From: Forficula auricularia
Taxonomy: Eukaryota > Arthropoda > Insecta > Dermaptera > Forficulidae
Assembly (NCBI GenBank): GCA_024734495.1
Contig: JALMQS010000908.1
Span: 1-64,000, forward strand
DNA length: 64,000 bases
Direction: 5' to 3'
A model generated the notes under the pieces. That model did not search any database. It was not told the origin of the DNA and saw only the letters and a program-made list of their open reading frames with translations. Shown piece after piece: positions 10,971 through 21,843 of this stretch; position 1 is the stretch's first letter, and the number at the start of each line of letters is the position of its first letter. The translations under genes and the position numbers were made by a program.

Positions 10971-11029
10971 ACCCTTTGAAGCCCTGAAGAAGGAGGGAAA
11001 AATCCTCCGAAACGTCGGTTTGAAAGGAA
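10971..11029 (+). ncRNA. Hammerhead-like ribozyme motif
   Basis: CTGAAGA at 10984-10990, an extra A at 10991, stem II GGAGG (10992-10996) with CCTCC (11004-11008), GAAACGTC at 11009-11016, predicted cleavage after C11016. Stem I pairs 10973-10983 with 11017-11027: CC/GG, G-U, AA/TT, a G-G mismatch, TTT/AAA, CC/GG. Compared with the partner at 10805-10861, pairing is preserved although the sequence differs (G-U versus A-U). The zero-loop ACGT stem III suggests activity only as a dimer. Confidence 0.72.
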
Positions 11030-11125
11030 AAGAGGAAGGATTCCAATAAATTACACTTTATTTTATATGTGTTAATTTTTTTCTTTCCTCACTACCTCTG
11101 GGCTGCCTTCCATTACTTTCAATTA

Positions 11126-11310
11126 TATTTAATATTGATTTACCATGAGTTAGGTGATTCTAGGTCACTTATTTCACATTAAAATTTAATGTGAAATAAG
11201 TGACCTATCCTTAACTCATAGTAAATCAATATTAAATATAATATTTATTTACTCTTATCTTTATTAAAGATGTTTCACCTTGCACCAACACCACAATCTC
11301 TACTAATTTT
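11126..11310. repeat. Host fold-back repeat, partly copied at 16737-16880
   Basis: A palindrome centred near 11183 joins TAGGTCACTTATTTCACATT to its complement. The right arm continues through ACTCATAGTAAATCAATATT to ACCAACACCACAATCTCTAC. The outer left arm lies at about 10600-10665, separated by the hammerhead element, so the host element was interrupted after it formed. A copy of the right arm sits at 16737-16880. Confidence 0.85.
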
Positions 11311-11512
11311 AGGTACATACTTGCTCAATGGAATTTAAGTCTGGACTACAAGCTGGCCAATCCCATGTACGTAGTTAAGGGTGGGGGAAGGGGGCAAGGG
11401 GGCATGCCCCTCTTGAAAACTACTCGCCCCCCTAGAAAAATCGAGTCAATATCTCAATAACTATTTATGTTATGAGATTAATTTTATTCTTAAACTAGAT
11501 GAGAATCATATT

Positions 11513-11810
11513 TTTGGTTTTAAGTCGATTCCTATATAAAGGTAACGGATAAGAAAAGAACGCAGTTGCTATGGTTACTTATAAACTTTCCTCCCAAATT
11601 TTTAGCATTTCTCAGAGAAAAGCCTATCCACTCTTAATTAGTTAGGTTAAATGAGTCCTATATTAAACAGATAAAATGAATAAATTTTAAAGAATTCAAA
11701 AATCTTACTTTAGAGTAAAGTACTTTAAAATATAATTTTACTAAAAACTTTATTTAACCTTTTTTGTCGGCCTCAAGGTACTTAATTAGGATATAAAATT
11801 TCATCAAAAT
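11513..11810 (+). repeat. ~300-bp duplicated segment, copy 2
   Basis: Direct copy of 9687-9985, again preceded by the end of a 119-bp unit (TTTTAAGTCGATTCC). Confidence 0.9.
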
Positions 11811-11919
11811 TGGTTAAGTCATTTTATTTAGAAAAAACTAAAAAGTACTGAAATAAATAATGTTGTATAATACTAATGTTTGTGGGCCGATATGTACCAA
11901 AAATTAATCAGCATTTTGT

Positions 11920-12245
11920 TAAAATGATGGTAGGTTTTCAATTTCATTTCAATCGGTGCAAAGGTGTGGAAAAAATCGTGGACGAAAAAAACGATAACAT
12001 ACATACATCCGCACGCACTTCCAAAAAATGGCACTTTTTGGCCTCTCGACGAGATTCCAGGTAATTTTTGGCAAAACCGTCACGTGCTAAAATTCAATCT
12101 CATTGAATACTTCAATTTGTGACCTTAATTGAGTCCATGGATTCGTAGTCTTTACCTGAGGACCCTTTTGAAGTCGCGCTTGCCGCGCGACCGATTACAA
12201 TACTTTCTCCCATGCTTCGCATTGGATAAAGTAAAAAAAAAATCA
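11920..12245 (+). repeat. Dispersed repeat W, copy 1
   Basis: About 320 bp sharing GGTAGGTTTTCAAT, GGCACTTTTTGGCC, AATTTTTGGCAAAACC, TAGTCTTTACCTGAGGA and a final TTGGATAAAGTA with 30938-31252. It has no coding frame. The GATAAAGTA end is reminiscent of the GGTAAAGTA end of family X. It is followed at 12259 by a CCTCCTCCTCTTTGAAGTCGG motif that recurs near 24744 and 57800, a common arthropod repeat end. Confidence 0.85.
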
Positions 12246-12284
12246 GTCGAATAGAGAACCTCCTCCTCTTTGAAGTCGGTTAAA

Positions 12285-13049
12285 AATAAGCTGATGATCC
12301 ACATGACTTTACCATACATCTGGCCCCTCTCTTATATTTATTTAATAAAATAATTTATAATTATTTACGAAAGAAACCCCCTCTTATTTGGGCCCATTAG
12401 CATTCTCCTTTTATTTATAAGACTAATCTATAAGAAATATCACATTTCTTTGATTTTTGTTTTAAAATATTTTTAATCTTTCCCCCATACTTCTCTTTTT
12501 GATCACCTTCAATTTCATAAGGTCGTATAGAGTGTAGGTATGCATATGCGAAATTTCGTACAAATAGATCAAAGGGTCTAGGACTTATATTCTATTTTTT
12601 ATAGGTTCATTTTATAGTAAATTTCATTTTTCTTGTTTATTTTTTTTCTTTAGTTTGAAAATCTTATAATTTTAATTTATTAAAAACCCCCTTCATCCCC
12701 CCTTAATTTTGAGTTCGATTTCAACCAAAATCTAATCAGCTCTTAATCTCAATGCATCAAAATTTCACGTGAAATTTCGTTTTAATATCCTCACTAGTTT
12801 TTGAGCTAGAGCGATCACAAAATTTGGTAACGAACTAACAGACATTTTAACAAAATAATTAATATCTCGTAAAATATGATTTCTTCGATGTTCACTTATT
12901 AGGCTTTTTTTGTAGACCAAAACGCCATGGTTTCACTGAATTTGTTTTAATCAAAATACTTTAAGCTGTTTTTGGGATATTTAGAAAAAACCAAGCAAAA
13001 AACACTTTTTTTATTCACGATTACTATACTTGACCCTGTATGGTAAAGT
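12285..13049 (+). mobile_element. Repeat family X copy
   Basis: Diverged full-length-type copy running from AATAAGCTGA to CCCTGTATGGTAAAGT. The internal minisatellite is absent; in its place is AT-rich sequence shared with the copy at 56138. That pairing suggests a subfamily without the ~110-bp units. Confidence 0.88.
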
Positions 13050-13738
13050 CAAAAAAAATAATCAAAAAATACATTTTAAATAGTTTTTAATAGTGAAAGC
13101 CTACTGAGCTTGAAAATGTTTCCACTTTTTCATCACATTATTTAAATTAAATTGCTTAAATGAAAAGTACACCAGGGGGTTGAAGCCCTTTTGTCTATAA
13201 ACGGGTTGTTTTGCTATTTATTTTAAAAATATCAAAAATTCCTAATTGAGTGTCCCTTGAGTGATTATATTTATCGAAATGTTTCTGCGAATTGTCCGAG
13301 CGCTTTATCAGCCAACGGGACTTTCTTCTCGCTTTTTCATTCATTCGGCCTCTCGAATGACAACAGACAACACTCATACAATTTATTCAACGTTAATACA
13401 TCCCGATTTAATTAATATTATTAATATTTAATTTTCAAAATATTCTTTTGTGTGTGCATATGTGTTAGTGACTTCTACTCTGCTTGGCTCTGCCCTGCGA
13501 CGTTTCTACTTTTTCTTCAGGGATAATACAGCGTAGTTCTCTCTCCTTCCAGAAGGTATGTACATAATTCTATATTCAACCGCTTTATATGTTTATCTTA
13601 ACATTAAATAAATACAAATCTTTTATAAAATAAACTGCAATGGATCGTTGCTAAACTTTATCCAAATTCATTTCAAATATTAATTTGTTTATTCCTTTAT
13701 TATTAATCAGATATAACTTGAAATTTGCAGTTCATGTT
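13050..13738. other. No gene seen; one hammerhead-like trace
   Basis: Mostly AT-rich. On the minus strand at 13492-13523 CTGAAGA is followed by GAAACGTC within CCCTG/CAGGG, a possible decayed relative of the hammerhead motif, but stem II is not recognisable. Confidence 0.3.
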
Positions 13739-14395
13739 GACTTTAAGTCAAAAATAGCGATTGATTCTCATTTAGTACTTGAGGAATAACCATTCTATAT
13801 TGGATTTTTGACATTTCGGTTATTATTGGTAACCATTGCTGAAGACAACTAAGAGGAATCAACTTAAAATCAAAAATAGCGATCGATTCTCATCTAATAC
13901 TTGAGGAATAACAATTCTACATTAAATTTTTGACGCTTCGATTATTATTGGTAACCATTGCTGAAGACATGGAGGAATCGACTTAAAATCAAAAATAACG
14001 ATCGATTCTTATCTAATACTAGAGGAATAACCTTATTGCATTCCATTTTTGATGTTTTGACTATTAATGGCAACCTCTACTGAAAACGTGGAAGAATCGA
14101 CTTAAAATCAAAAAGACTAAATTTTTTTGGTAAACAACTCTAGCTTGAGTTGTTTGCCATAAAAGAATTTAGTCTTTTGATTTTAAGTCGATTCTTCCAC
14201 GTTTTCAGTAGAGGTTGCCATTAATAGTCAAAACATCAAAAATGGAATGCAATAAGGTTATTCCTCTAGTATTAGGTAAGAATCGATCGTTATTTTTGAT
14301 TTTAAGCCGATTCCTCCATGTCTTCAGCAATGGTTACCAATAATAATCGAAACGTCAAAAACCTAATGTAGAATTGTTATTCCTCAAGTATTAGA
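13739..14395. repeat. 119-bp minisatellite, inverted blocks
   Basis: Units in inverted orientation start at about 13739, 13861, 13980 and 14099 (119-bp spacing). At about 14135 the orientation flips through a short palindrome (GAGTTGTTTGCC and its partner) and two direct units follow to 14395. The structure is therefore a fold-back of the same array seen at 9175-9686. Confidence 0.93.
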
Positions 14396-15309
14396 AATCT
14401 TAAATTTCTCCTAATTCTATTGCTATAAAAGCAAGCTACGACTTGTCTATTTGTAATGAGAGTTCATAGAAATGGATTAGTCCAAAAGTTCCCGAATCAT
14501 CTTTATTTATTCCTTTTTTGTATTAACTCTATTTTAATAGTTCCTCAGCGAGAACAATTTTATTCGACTAAAACTCGTTTGGACTTGTCTTTGACCTGCT
14601 TGAACTAAATATATATCTACCAGCCAGGAAGTTGAAACCTTCAATCCGCGCCCTTTTCGGAAAAATTCTTCATTTTAATTGCCCCTTGAAATTATGCAAC
14701 AATTTTTATTTCATTTCAAGAACCAATATACTTTTCAAAACAAAAAAATGTTTTTTATAGAAATATTTGAAATAACGGATAATAATTTGAAAATTTAAAG
14801 ATCCTCCTGAAATTTTGAAGTGGATATTTATGAAAATACTCTAAATGTTTGAAATTTTAGGCATGCACAGGATATTTGGACCGCACGCCACTGATGTACA
14901 TGTACATTGTACATTTATTTTTATCAAGAAGTGGACAATCTCATTGATTTATAACATAAATCTTTATTTATTTATAAAAGGTGGTTGAATAAAAACAAAA
15001 CAAATATTTGTGTTTGTATATTACCTATTATCTATTAATAAATTTAAGGGAAAATTTTTTTGGCACCCCAACATGCTCCCCAGCAGTTTTGCATTATAAG
15101 TACCTGGCGGATTTTAAATTTATAAATTTATTATTTATTTTTAAATCTAGATAAAAAAGTCGATTTTTATTTGAAACCGAAGAATTTATTGAAATTTATT
15201 TTTTTGCCTTCACGCTACGGCCATTATCAAAAAGCATCGCTGTGCACAAAGTTTGGAACTTAATTGCAATTAAAACTATTATTAATATACAGAGAGGTTC
15301 TTTCGGTGA
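14396..15309. other. AT-rich stretch, nothing recognised
   Basis: No open frame of note, tRNA-like structure or repeat was identified. Confidence 0.5.
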
Positions 15310-15356
15310 GCCATTTAAATCCTGAAGAAGGAGGAACAACCTTCGGAATCCTCGTT
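15310..15356 (+). ncRNA. Decayed hammerhead-like motif
   Basis: CTGAAGA at 15322-15328 followed by GGAGG and a CCTTC arm, but the second core block reads GGAATCCTCG in place of GAAACGTC. It is clearly related to the 10971 motif and is predicted to be inactive. Confidence 0.5.
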
Positions 15357-15651
15357 TTTTTAAAAAGGATGAAAATGAATAAATAAATAAATTGTTTTAT
15401 TCAGAATTTGTGGTTTTTATTATCCTTGAATGAGAGTTATACCAGTTTTTTAATAGAAAACACTTCTAATTAATTAAATTTCTAAATTTTAATAAAATAT
15501 TGTAGAAAAGAAAAAAAAATTATTGACTGTTTATATAAATTAGAAAAAATACAAATATTTTATAAAAAAAAAACTATCCAGAACACGTTTATTTAAAAGC
15601 CAAACATTTCCCCCTTTTTTCAATGGTGAAAATTTTTTCAAAAAAATAAAA

Positions 15652-16380
15652 AATTAGCTGACGTATTCTGATGTGGCCATCCACTTGACTTTACCATACA
15701 ACCTGGCCCCTCACTTATATTTAATATTTAATAAAATTATTTATAATCATGTAGGGGAGGGGGTTAGTTTTTGCATTTTTAAACTCCTGGGGGCCCACTG
15801 ATTATGTATACAAAATTTGGTTGAATTTGGTACAAGAGCCTAGATTTTCATTTTTTGACCCTACACCCCCCCCGCATTTTGGGCGCTTAGTTTTTGCATT
15901 TTTAGACTTCTGGGGTCCCACTGAATATGTATACAAAATTTGGTTGAGTTTGCTCAAATGGCCTAGATTTTTAATTTTTAGCCCCCCCCCCTCCACCCCA
16001 CTTAATTTTGGGTCAATATGCACCAAAATCTAATCAGCTCTTAATCTCAATGGACCGAAACTACATGTGAAATTTGGTTTCGATATTCCAACTAGTTTTT
16101 GAGCTAGCTCGTCCACAAAAATTTGGTAACGCACAGACAAACTATCGGACATCCAGACGGACTAACCGACATTTTGACAAAACAATTATTATCTCGAAAA
16201 ATATAATTTTTTCGATGTTCACTTATTAGAGCTTTTTTGTAGACTGAAATGCCATGGTTTCGCTCAATTTTTTTAATCAAAACATTTTCAGCTGTTTTTG
16301 AGATATTTTAAAATAAAAAAGGATACCCACTTTTTTCATGCACGATTACAATACTTGACCATACCCTGTATGGTAAAGTA
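15652..16380 (+). mobile_element. Repeat family X copy, both ends
   Basis: Starts AATTAGCTGACGTATTCTG, with ACTTTACCATACAACCTGG some 35 bp inside, and ends CCATACCCTGTATGGTAAAGTA. The two TTTACCATACA blocks are inverted repeats, so this is a TIR-type or fold-back element. Two internal ~107-bp units contain TTTTTGCATTTTTAGACTTC and TATGTATACAAAATTTGGTT. It encodes no protein. The end also folds as ACCATAC-CCT-GTATGGT. It is a good family reference copy. Confidence 0.9.
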
Positions 16381-16736
16381 AACATCATCCATGTTGTTTA
16401 CGTCGAAATATCTAGTATAGGGAAGAAAACGGGTGGTATCTGATTTTAATTTCAGAGATAATTAAATATTAATATAAATTACTTTGTGGATAGATATTAC
16501 CCCTAGAGAAATAATTATGATAATTATATTTCCAGTAGCATTGAATAAGTTGCCACCTATCAGGCAAATTTATAACTTACTTTATTAATATACTTAAGTC
16601 GAGCTAATTCATACATACCTGTTTATATCTATATATACTATATTTATTTAGAGGAATATCCTAACGGCGTTTTAATATCCTAAATATTTTAAATGAAAAT
16701 AAACAAAGAAAAAATTGTCCACAGCCTACACATAAT

Positions 16737-16880
16737 TAAGATAAAATTTAATGTGAAACAAGTGACCAAGAATCCTTAACTCATAGTAAATGAATATTAA
16801 ATATAATATTTATTTACTCTTATCTTTATTAAAGATGTTTGACCTTGCACCAACACCACAATCTCTACTAATTATTATAC
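16737..16880 (+). repeat. Copy of the host fold-back right arm
   Basis: Matches 11180-11310 from AAAATTTAATGTGAAA to ACCAACACCACAATCTC with scattered substitutions. No left arm is present here. Confidence 0.88.
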
Positions 16881-17498
16881 ATAATTTGACCACACTCATT
16901 CATTTACTCTCAGACATTTTTAAAAAATAATTAATATTCTAATAATACTATTTTTTTTCGTTGTCTAACATGTAAACCTTTATTTCTATGTCTAGAACTC
17001 GGGTTTTGACTTATTTTTCAAAATCGTTTCAGCCCTTTTGAAGGAAAAAAAATACTACAAAATTATATTCCTTTCTCGTTAATACCTATGGTTAGTTAAA
17101 AGTCATGAGCATGAGTAGAACTGTATTTTAACAAAGTTAAAGATTAAATTAAAGATGGAGAGGTGGCCCACGATAATGAAAACAACCAATTTACAAAAAT
17201 TAAAATTTATTGTAATTCCATTTTCTAACTTCTAAAAGATATTTCTAAGGATCTTTCCTCCTTCTTAATTAAGGACTTAAAAGGGTCAATGAAGGAAGCA
17301 GCTAACATCAGCCTTCTGTCTCGTCTTTCAGTCTTTTGATTTCAGTTTTTCATCAAAATATTTTATCATTTCAGTCTATTTCTAATCAGTCTTACTAAAT
17401 TCAAATAAATATGCCTAATAATATCATTTCAAAACAAATCGCTTTATCAAGTATCACAAAATTTAAATACAAGGGCGGTAAATTGCTATGGTGATGAT

Positions 17499-17633
17499 CG
17501 AGGGGTGAACCGCGATTGGAATTAGATGTACACCGTCTTTGGAATTCATTAGATAATCTATTGTCTTCTACTTGGAAATGAAAGTGGAAGTGGAAGTAGG
17601 TGTACACAATTTTAGGTCGCGGTTCACCCCTCG
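17499..17633. mobile_element. 135-bp MITE with perfect TIR and TSD
   Basis: CGAGGGGTGAACCGCGA at 17499-17515 is an exact 17-bp inverted repeat with 17617-17633. GTGATGAT flanks both sides (17491-17498 and 17634-17641), a perfect 8-bp TSD. Internal TGTACAC motifs are also inverted. It is non-coding. The 8-bp TSD points to hAT mobilisation, although the CGAGG start is not the usual hAT start. Confidence 0.9.
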
Positions 17634-17679
17634 GTGATGATGAAGGTTCGAAATAATGAACTGAAACATTATAGTATAT

Positions 17680-17921
17680 CAGGGGTGATCAACACGTCGA
17701 TCGCGGTACCGTTTTTGGTCGATCACCAACCGTTTGTTTATATTTATTTAATTCAATTTTTGAATGTAACTTTGTAAATTTTTATGTACTTCGTTAATTA
17801 TTAATACACACATTTACTTTGGTAGCAATTTATTTGAATTATTTGTATTATAACCTGTCGATCGCCATATACCTTGGTATACAAAGGTAGCTCGCGTATT
17901 ACAAAAGGTTGAGCACCCCTG
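17680..17921. mobile_element. hAT MITE, 242 bp
   Basis: Termini CAGGGGTGATCAACACG and (complement) CAGGGGTGCTCAACCTT are typical hAT ends. The flanks TAGTATAT and TAATATTT agree at 6 of 8 positions, consistent with an old 8-bp TSD. No coding sequence. Confidence 0.82.
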
Positions 17922-18033
17922 TAATATTTGAATGTACACCTAAAACACATTAAATTGGGTTCTTCAATTCAATCACACAAACAAAAAAATTCCGAAAACA
18001 CCTCAGAAATTTTTTATTTATTATATAAATAAA

Positions 18034-18811
18034 AAATAAGCTGACGTGTTCTGATGTGGACATCCACTTGACTTTACCATATAACCTGGCCCCTAAAATT
18101 ATTTATAATCATGTAGGGGGGTTAGTTTTTACATTTTTATACTTCTGGGGGCCCACTGATTATGTATACAAAATTTAGTCGAGTTTGGTATAAGAGCCTA
18201 GATTTTCATTTTTTGACCCCCCCCCCCCCCATTTTGGGCGGTTAGTTTTTGCATTTTTAGACTTCTGGGGGTCCACTGATTAAATTATTAAATTTGGTTG
18301 AGTTTAGTAAATGGTCAAGATTTTCATTTTTTGACCCTACACCCCCCCCCCCATTTTGGGCGGTTAGTTTTTGCATTTTTAGACTTCTCGGGTCCCTGAT
18401 TATGTATACTAAATTTGGTTGAGTTTGGTTCAAGAGCCTATATTTTTAATTTTTAACCCCCCTCCACCCCCTTAATTTAAGGTCGATATGCACCAAAATC
18501 TAATCAGCTCTTAATCTCAATGGACCAAAACTACTTGTGAAATTTGGTTTCGATATTCACACTAGTTTTTGAGCTAGCTCGTCCACAAAAATTTGATAAC
18601 GCACAGACTAACGGACAACCAGACAACCGGACAGACTAACAGACATTTTGACAAAACAATTATTATCTCGAAAAATATAATTTTTTCGATGTTCACTTAT
18701 TAGAGCTTTTTTGTAGAGCAAAATGCCATGGTTTGTCTAGATTTTTCAAATCAAAATAGTTTCAGCCGTTTTTGAGATATTTCGAAAAAAAGAAGGAAAA
18801 AACCACTTTTT
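18034..18811 (+). mobile_element. Repeat family X copy, 3'-truncated
   Basis: Starts AATAAGCTGACGTGTTCTG and holds three internal ~110-bp units, each ending in a C or CA/C homopolymer. It stops in the AAGGAAAAAACCACTTTT segment, before the TTTACCATACAGGG end. Confidence 0.88.
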
Positions 18812-18944
18812 AAATGTCTTTCTCCTCTGTTTGATTTCTTATTATTGTGATGATGGTATTGATATTAACTGTATTGTGTATTGTATAATGATGTGTGGAT
18901 GATAACAAATGATTATAATTGCAGTCAATTCCCATTTTTGTTTT

Positions 18945-19040
18945 GTAGACCTTGAAGAAGGAGAGAAAAAAGTCGCCGAAACGTCGGAAATTGAATAAAA
19001 TTTAAATAATTTATGGACTGCCTTTCATTATAACCTACTT
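18945..19040 (+). ncRNA. Diverged hammerhead-like motif
   Basis: TTGAAGA (18953-18959; expected CTGAAGA) then a GG/CC stem II and GAAACGTC at 18978-18985. The downstream TGGACTGCCTTTCATTATAA resembles the outer arm of the 10.7-11.1 kb element. The C-to-T change in the core and the weak stem I argue against activity. Confidence 0.5.
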
Positions 19041-19607
19041 ATTAATAAGATAAATATATTTTTTTCTCGCCTATTTGAAGAAACACTCGGCCATTTATCA
19101 AGTGCATCGTATCACTGATGTAATTCAAAGATCATTGGAACAGAACTTCTGTGCAACGATATTCCTAGACGTGGTCCAATAGATTTTAGGTAAAATTTTA
19201 CTTCTTTAATAAAATAATAATTTTTGCCATATTTTAAATAAAAAACTTTACTTGATATTAATAAGAATCTCAACCAAAACATTCTGTGAAAAACAGGCCG
19301 AAATCTAGTGAGTAGCCAAGTTAAATTGCTGTTAAACGCTGTGCGCTTTGATTTATTACCACGAGAAAAAGGATCCCCCAGATCTAGATGGCATTTACTA
19401 TATATAGAACATTTTAAACATAATTTCTACTCGCTCTTGCTTTACTTTACTTTATTAGCCTTAATTTTATATATATTTAGATATTTTCCTAAAATGTGCT
19501 GCAATTATGTGAAAATACAAATCTTTTTACAATTGTTTTAATAATTGGTTAAGATGTTAATAAATAAATAAACAAAAAAAATATAGTTTAGGCCTATTTT
19601 TCTTCTA
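19041..19607. other. No gene recognised
   Basis: The open frame at 19308-19541 has no recognisable motif and sits in AT-rich DNA; I do not call it a gene. Confidence 0.4.
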
Positions 19608-20175
19608 AAGTATAATTATTATTATTATTATTTGCTGCGTTTGGACCCTTGGGATCACGCAAAGCTTGGTGTTTCTTTCTGGTTGGACCTTCCACGCCTC
19701 TATCTTTTTCGGGAACGTGTTATCGAGTTCCATGGTCAGGTTATGTAATTTTTTTCCTTGCCGGATGAGTGTGTTGATGTTAAAGGTGCCCAGGTATGTA
19801 AGAATTTTTGGAGTTATTCTTCCATTGTTTCTTCCTTAATTTCGTGATGGTCCGGGTCCCCCAGAATCTGAATGCCCGGTTGCCACTCGAGGGTGGGTGG
19901 ATTGGTTACCACCTGGGGTAATCTTGTTTTTGCCTCTCACGATTCATGGTTGCTTGTTACGAAATTTTGTCCTGCGCATGCGCGAGGTTTTGTAGAACCA
20001 GAGATTGTCAGTTTCTGGAGCCGAGGGGCCGGTTTTTTATTATTTTCAAATAAATTCACTTTGCTTCTTGCTGGGATCGAACTGATGAAGTCTAGGTTGA
20101 TGTTCTCCTAATCGGATTAGAAAAGTTGGTGATTTAACCGATTACGCTACCGACCCCTCTCTAAGTATAATTATT
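19608..20175 (-). mobile_element. tRNA-related SINE with 13-bp TSD
   Basis: The body is 19621-20162 on the minus strand. The 13-bp sequence AAGTATAATTATT flanks it exactly (19608-19620 and 20163-20175). The head contains TAGCGTAATCGG (complement of 20138-20149), which fits the pol III box A consensus, and AGTTCGATCCC (complement of 20073-20083), which fits box B. The tail is (AAT)n, seen as ATTATTATT at 19618-19631. A length of ~540 bp is long for a SINE, so the 3' part is probably borrowed from a partner LINE. Confidence 0.82.
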
Positions 20176-21700
20176 TATTAGGTGAATATTTAAGAGGATG
20201 AACCAGAATGATTTTGTATAATTACTTTTGTTCAATAAAAAATAGTATTAAAAAAAAAATACATTTGAAAAAAGATGAAATTTAGAGTTAGTTCTTGAAT
20301 CAGATTACAAATTATATATATTTAATTTGGAAGGTTTCAAAATTATATTTAATTAAATAAAAATTTATTTGAAATTAAATAGAATGGATAATAACTATTT
20401 ATTGAAAATAAATACAAATTTAACTAATATTATCGGAGAATTTTAAAAATATATCTTTGTGGTATACTTATCTACAATATGAGCTAGGCATATTGAAATC
20501 ACCACTATTAATATTTAAGCAAATCCCATTTGAATTGCCTTAGCGTTCTTTTAATTAAATCAGTGCGAGTCGCTAGTAAATTTTAATATATCCACCGCAC
20601 TCAGGTGTACTTTCAGCATCGGCAGTTGATATTTGTGGTGAAAAATTTTGAAGTATGCATGCAATGTACGCCCAAGTGCATTAAGTGGAATACCCCATTA
20701 GTTATGCTTAAACCTCAGATATATTTAAGGGCGAACGACTTTCGTCTTTTGCCTTCTTTTTATTTTTTTTTTAATGTTTTACCACATATTTTTAATTTAT
20801 TCTTCTTAAAAATAATAATCCTTTTCAATTTATTTGAATAATTAAGTAATTTCAGCTAATGTAGAAATAATAATAATATGTCTTGGTGGGATATTGAAAT
20901 TTTTGAAAAATTCTATCCATTTTCATAAATTCTTAAACACTCGATAGAATTAATCATAATACTATGTATTGAAAATACACTTTTTTTTTAAAGAAACAAA
21001 TGGACTTTAATTTAAAACTAATTTGTATAATTATTTCTAGAATACTGATTTGAAAATAATATTTATATAGAAATAAAAATTAATGAATCCCTTCAGTAAA
21101 TTTATAAGTAATTTTTTTGAAAAAATTAAATATAATTTTAGATATTTTAACCTTAATATAACACTTAAAATTATAATATAACCTTTTCGTAAATTTTACA
21201 TTTTATATGAAATTATCTTGCCTAAACATATTTGTTTGCAAATAATAATTTACACTCTTTGGTGAATTTTTTTAGTATTCAAGTGAAAATAAAATAATAA
21301 TTATGAAACTGATAAACATTAAAGCGATATAATTGAAAAGTTTTTGTTTTGCCGAGAGTAGCAGAGTTGTTGAATCATAAAGAGAATGAAGAGATGCAAA
21401 TAAACATAAACATTTATATATCAAATATATATATGGGTACGTTTATTTGCAGCAAGCAGAGGATAACCTCATTGTTTCTCTTTATGATTAAAGCGATAAA
21501 TTAGTTTTTCTATTAAATTTTACATTTAAATAAATATAATGAAATTATATGTACATTAATTAATACAAAACAAAAATCTTTTTTTTATTTTAGTTGCCAG
21601 TAATATTTTATAATTTAAAAAATTTAAAGATCTAAAAATTTCAAGATTATGAAGAATAGTAATAGAGTATTGATAAAATCTGTGAAACCATTAAACATTG
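20176..21700. other. AT-rich stretch downstream of SDHA
   Basis: No gene seen. An imperfect inverted pair, AATCATAAAGAGA near 21374 and TCTCTTTATGATT near 21475, could be a small MITE but I found no TSD. Confidence 0.45.
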
Positions 21701-21706
21701 TATTAA

Positions 21707-21712
21707 TTTATT
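21707..21712 (-). promoter_or_regulatory. Candidate SDHA polyadenylation signal
   Basis: AATAAA on the minus strand, 45 nt past the SDHA stop codon, is the first canonical hexamer downstream. Confidence 0.5.
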
Positions 21713-21756
21713 AATTGATATCCAATTAAAAATAATATATTTTCATCTCAGTTCTT

Positions 21757-21843
21757 TTAATAGGAACGAATTGCTGGTGGAACTGTAGCGCATTCTTTTG
21801 AATCAAGTGTGTTATCAATAACTGGTCTAAATTTAATATCAAC
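21757..21843 (-). CDS. SDHA: SDHA terminal exon
   Basis: Encodes [17 protein letters not shown] then [11 protein letters not shown] and stop TAA (21757-21759). The acceptor TTTATTTCAG lies just above 21843. Confidence 0.97.
   Translation of the reverse strand, partial: VDIKFRPVIDNTLDSKECATVPPAIRSY

Larger units (their letters stand above)
10654..11133 (+). mobile_element. Hammerhead-bearing palindromic retroelement
   Basis: The flanks 10654-10665 and 11122-11133 are both ATTATATTTAAT, a 12-bp target duplication. Between them a ~40-bp asymmetric lead (10666-10706) is followed by two long inverted arms (about 10707-10860 and 10960-11119), each carrying a hammerhead-like core. Arm ends share AATTGAAAGTAATGGAAGGC and its complement. 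No protein is encoded. Retroposition-type TSD plus inverted terminal arms with ribozymes fits the ends of a Penelope-like element with the interior lost. It interrupts a host fold-back repeat (halves at about 10600-10665 and 11122-11290). Confidence 0.8.

Noticed and set aside
15652..16380. Family X as a Helitron, because a hairpin lies near its 3' end
   Set aside because: The end is not CTRR and the opposite end carries an inverted TTTACCATACA, which Helitrons lack.
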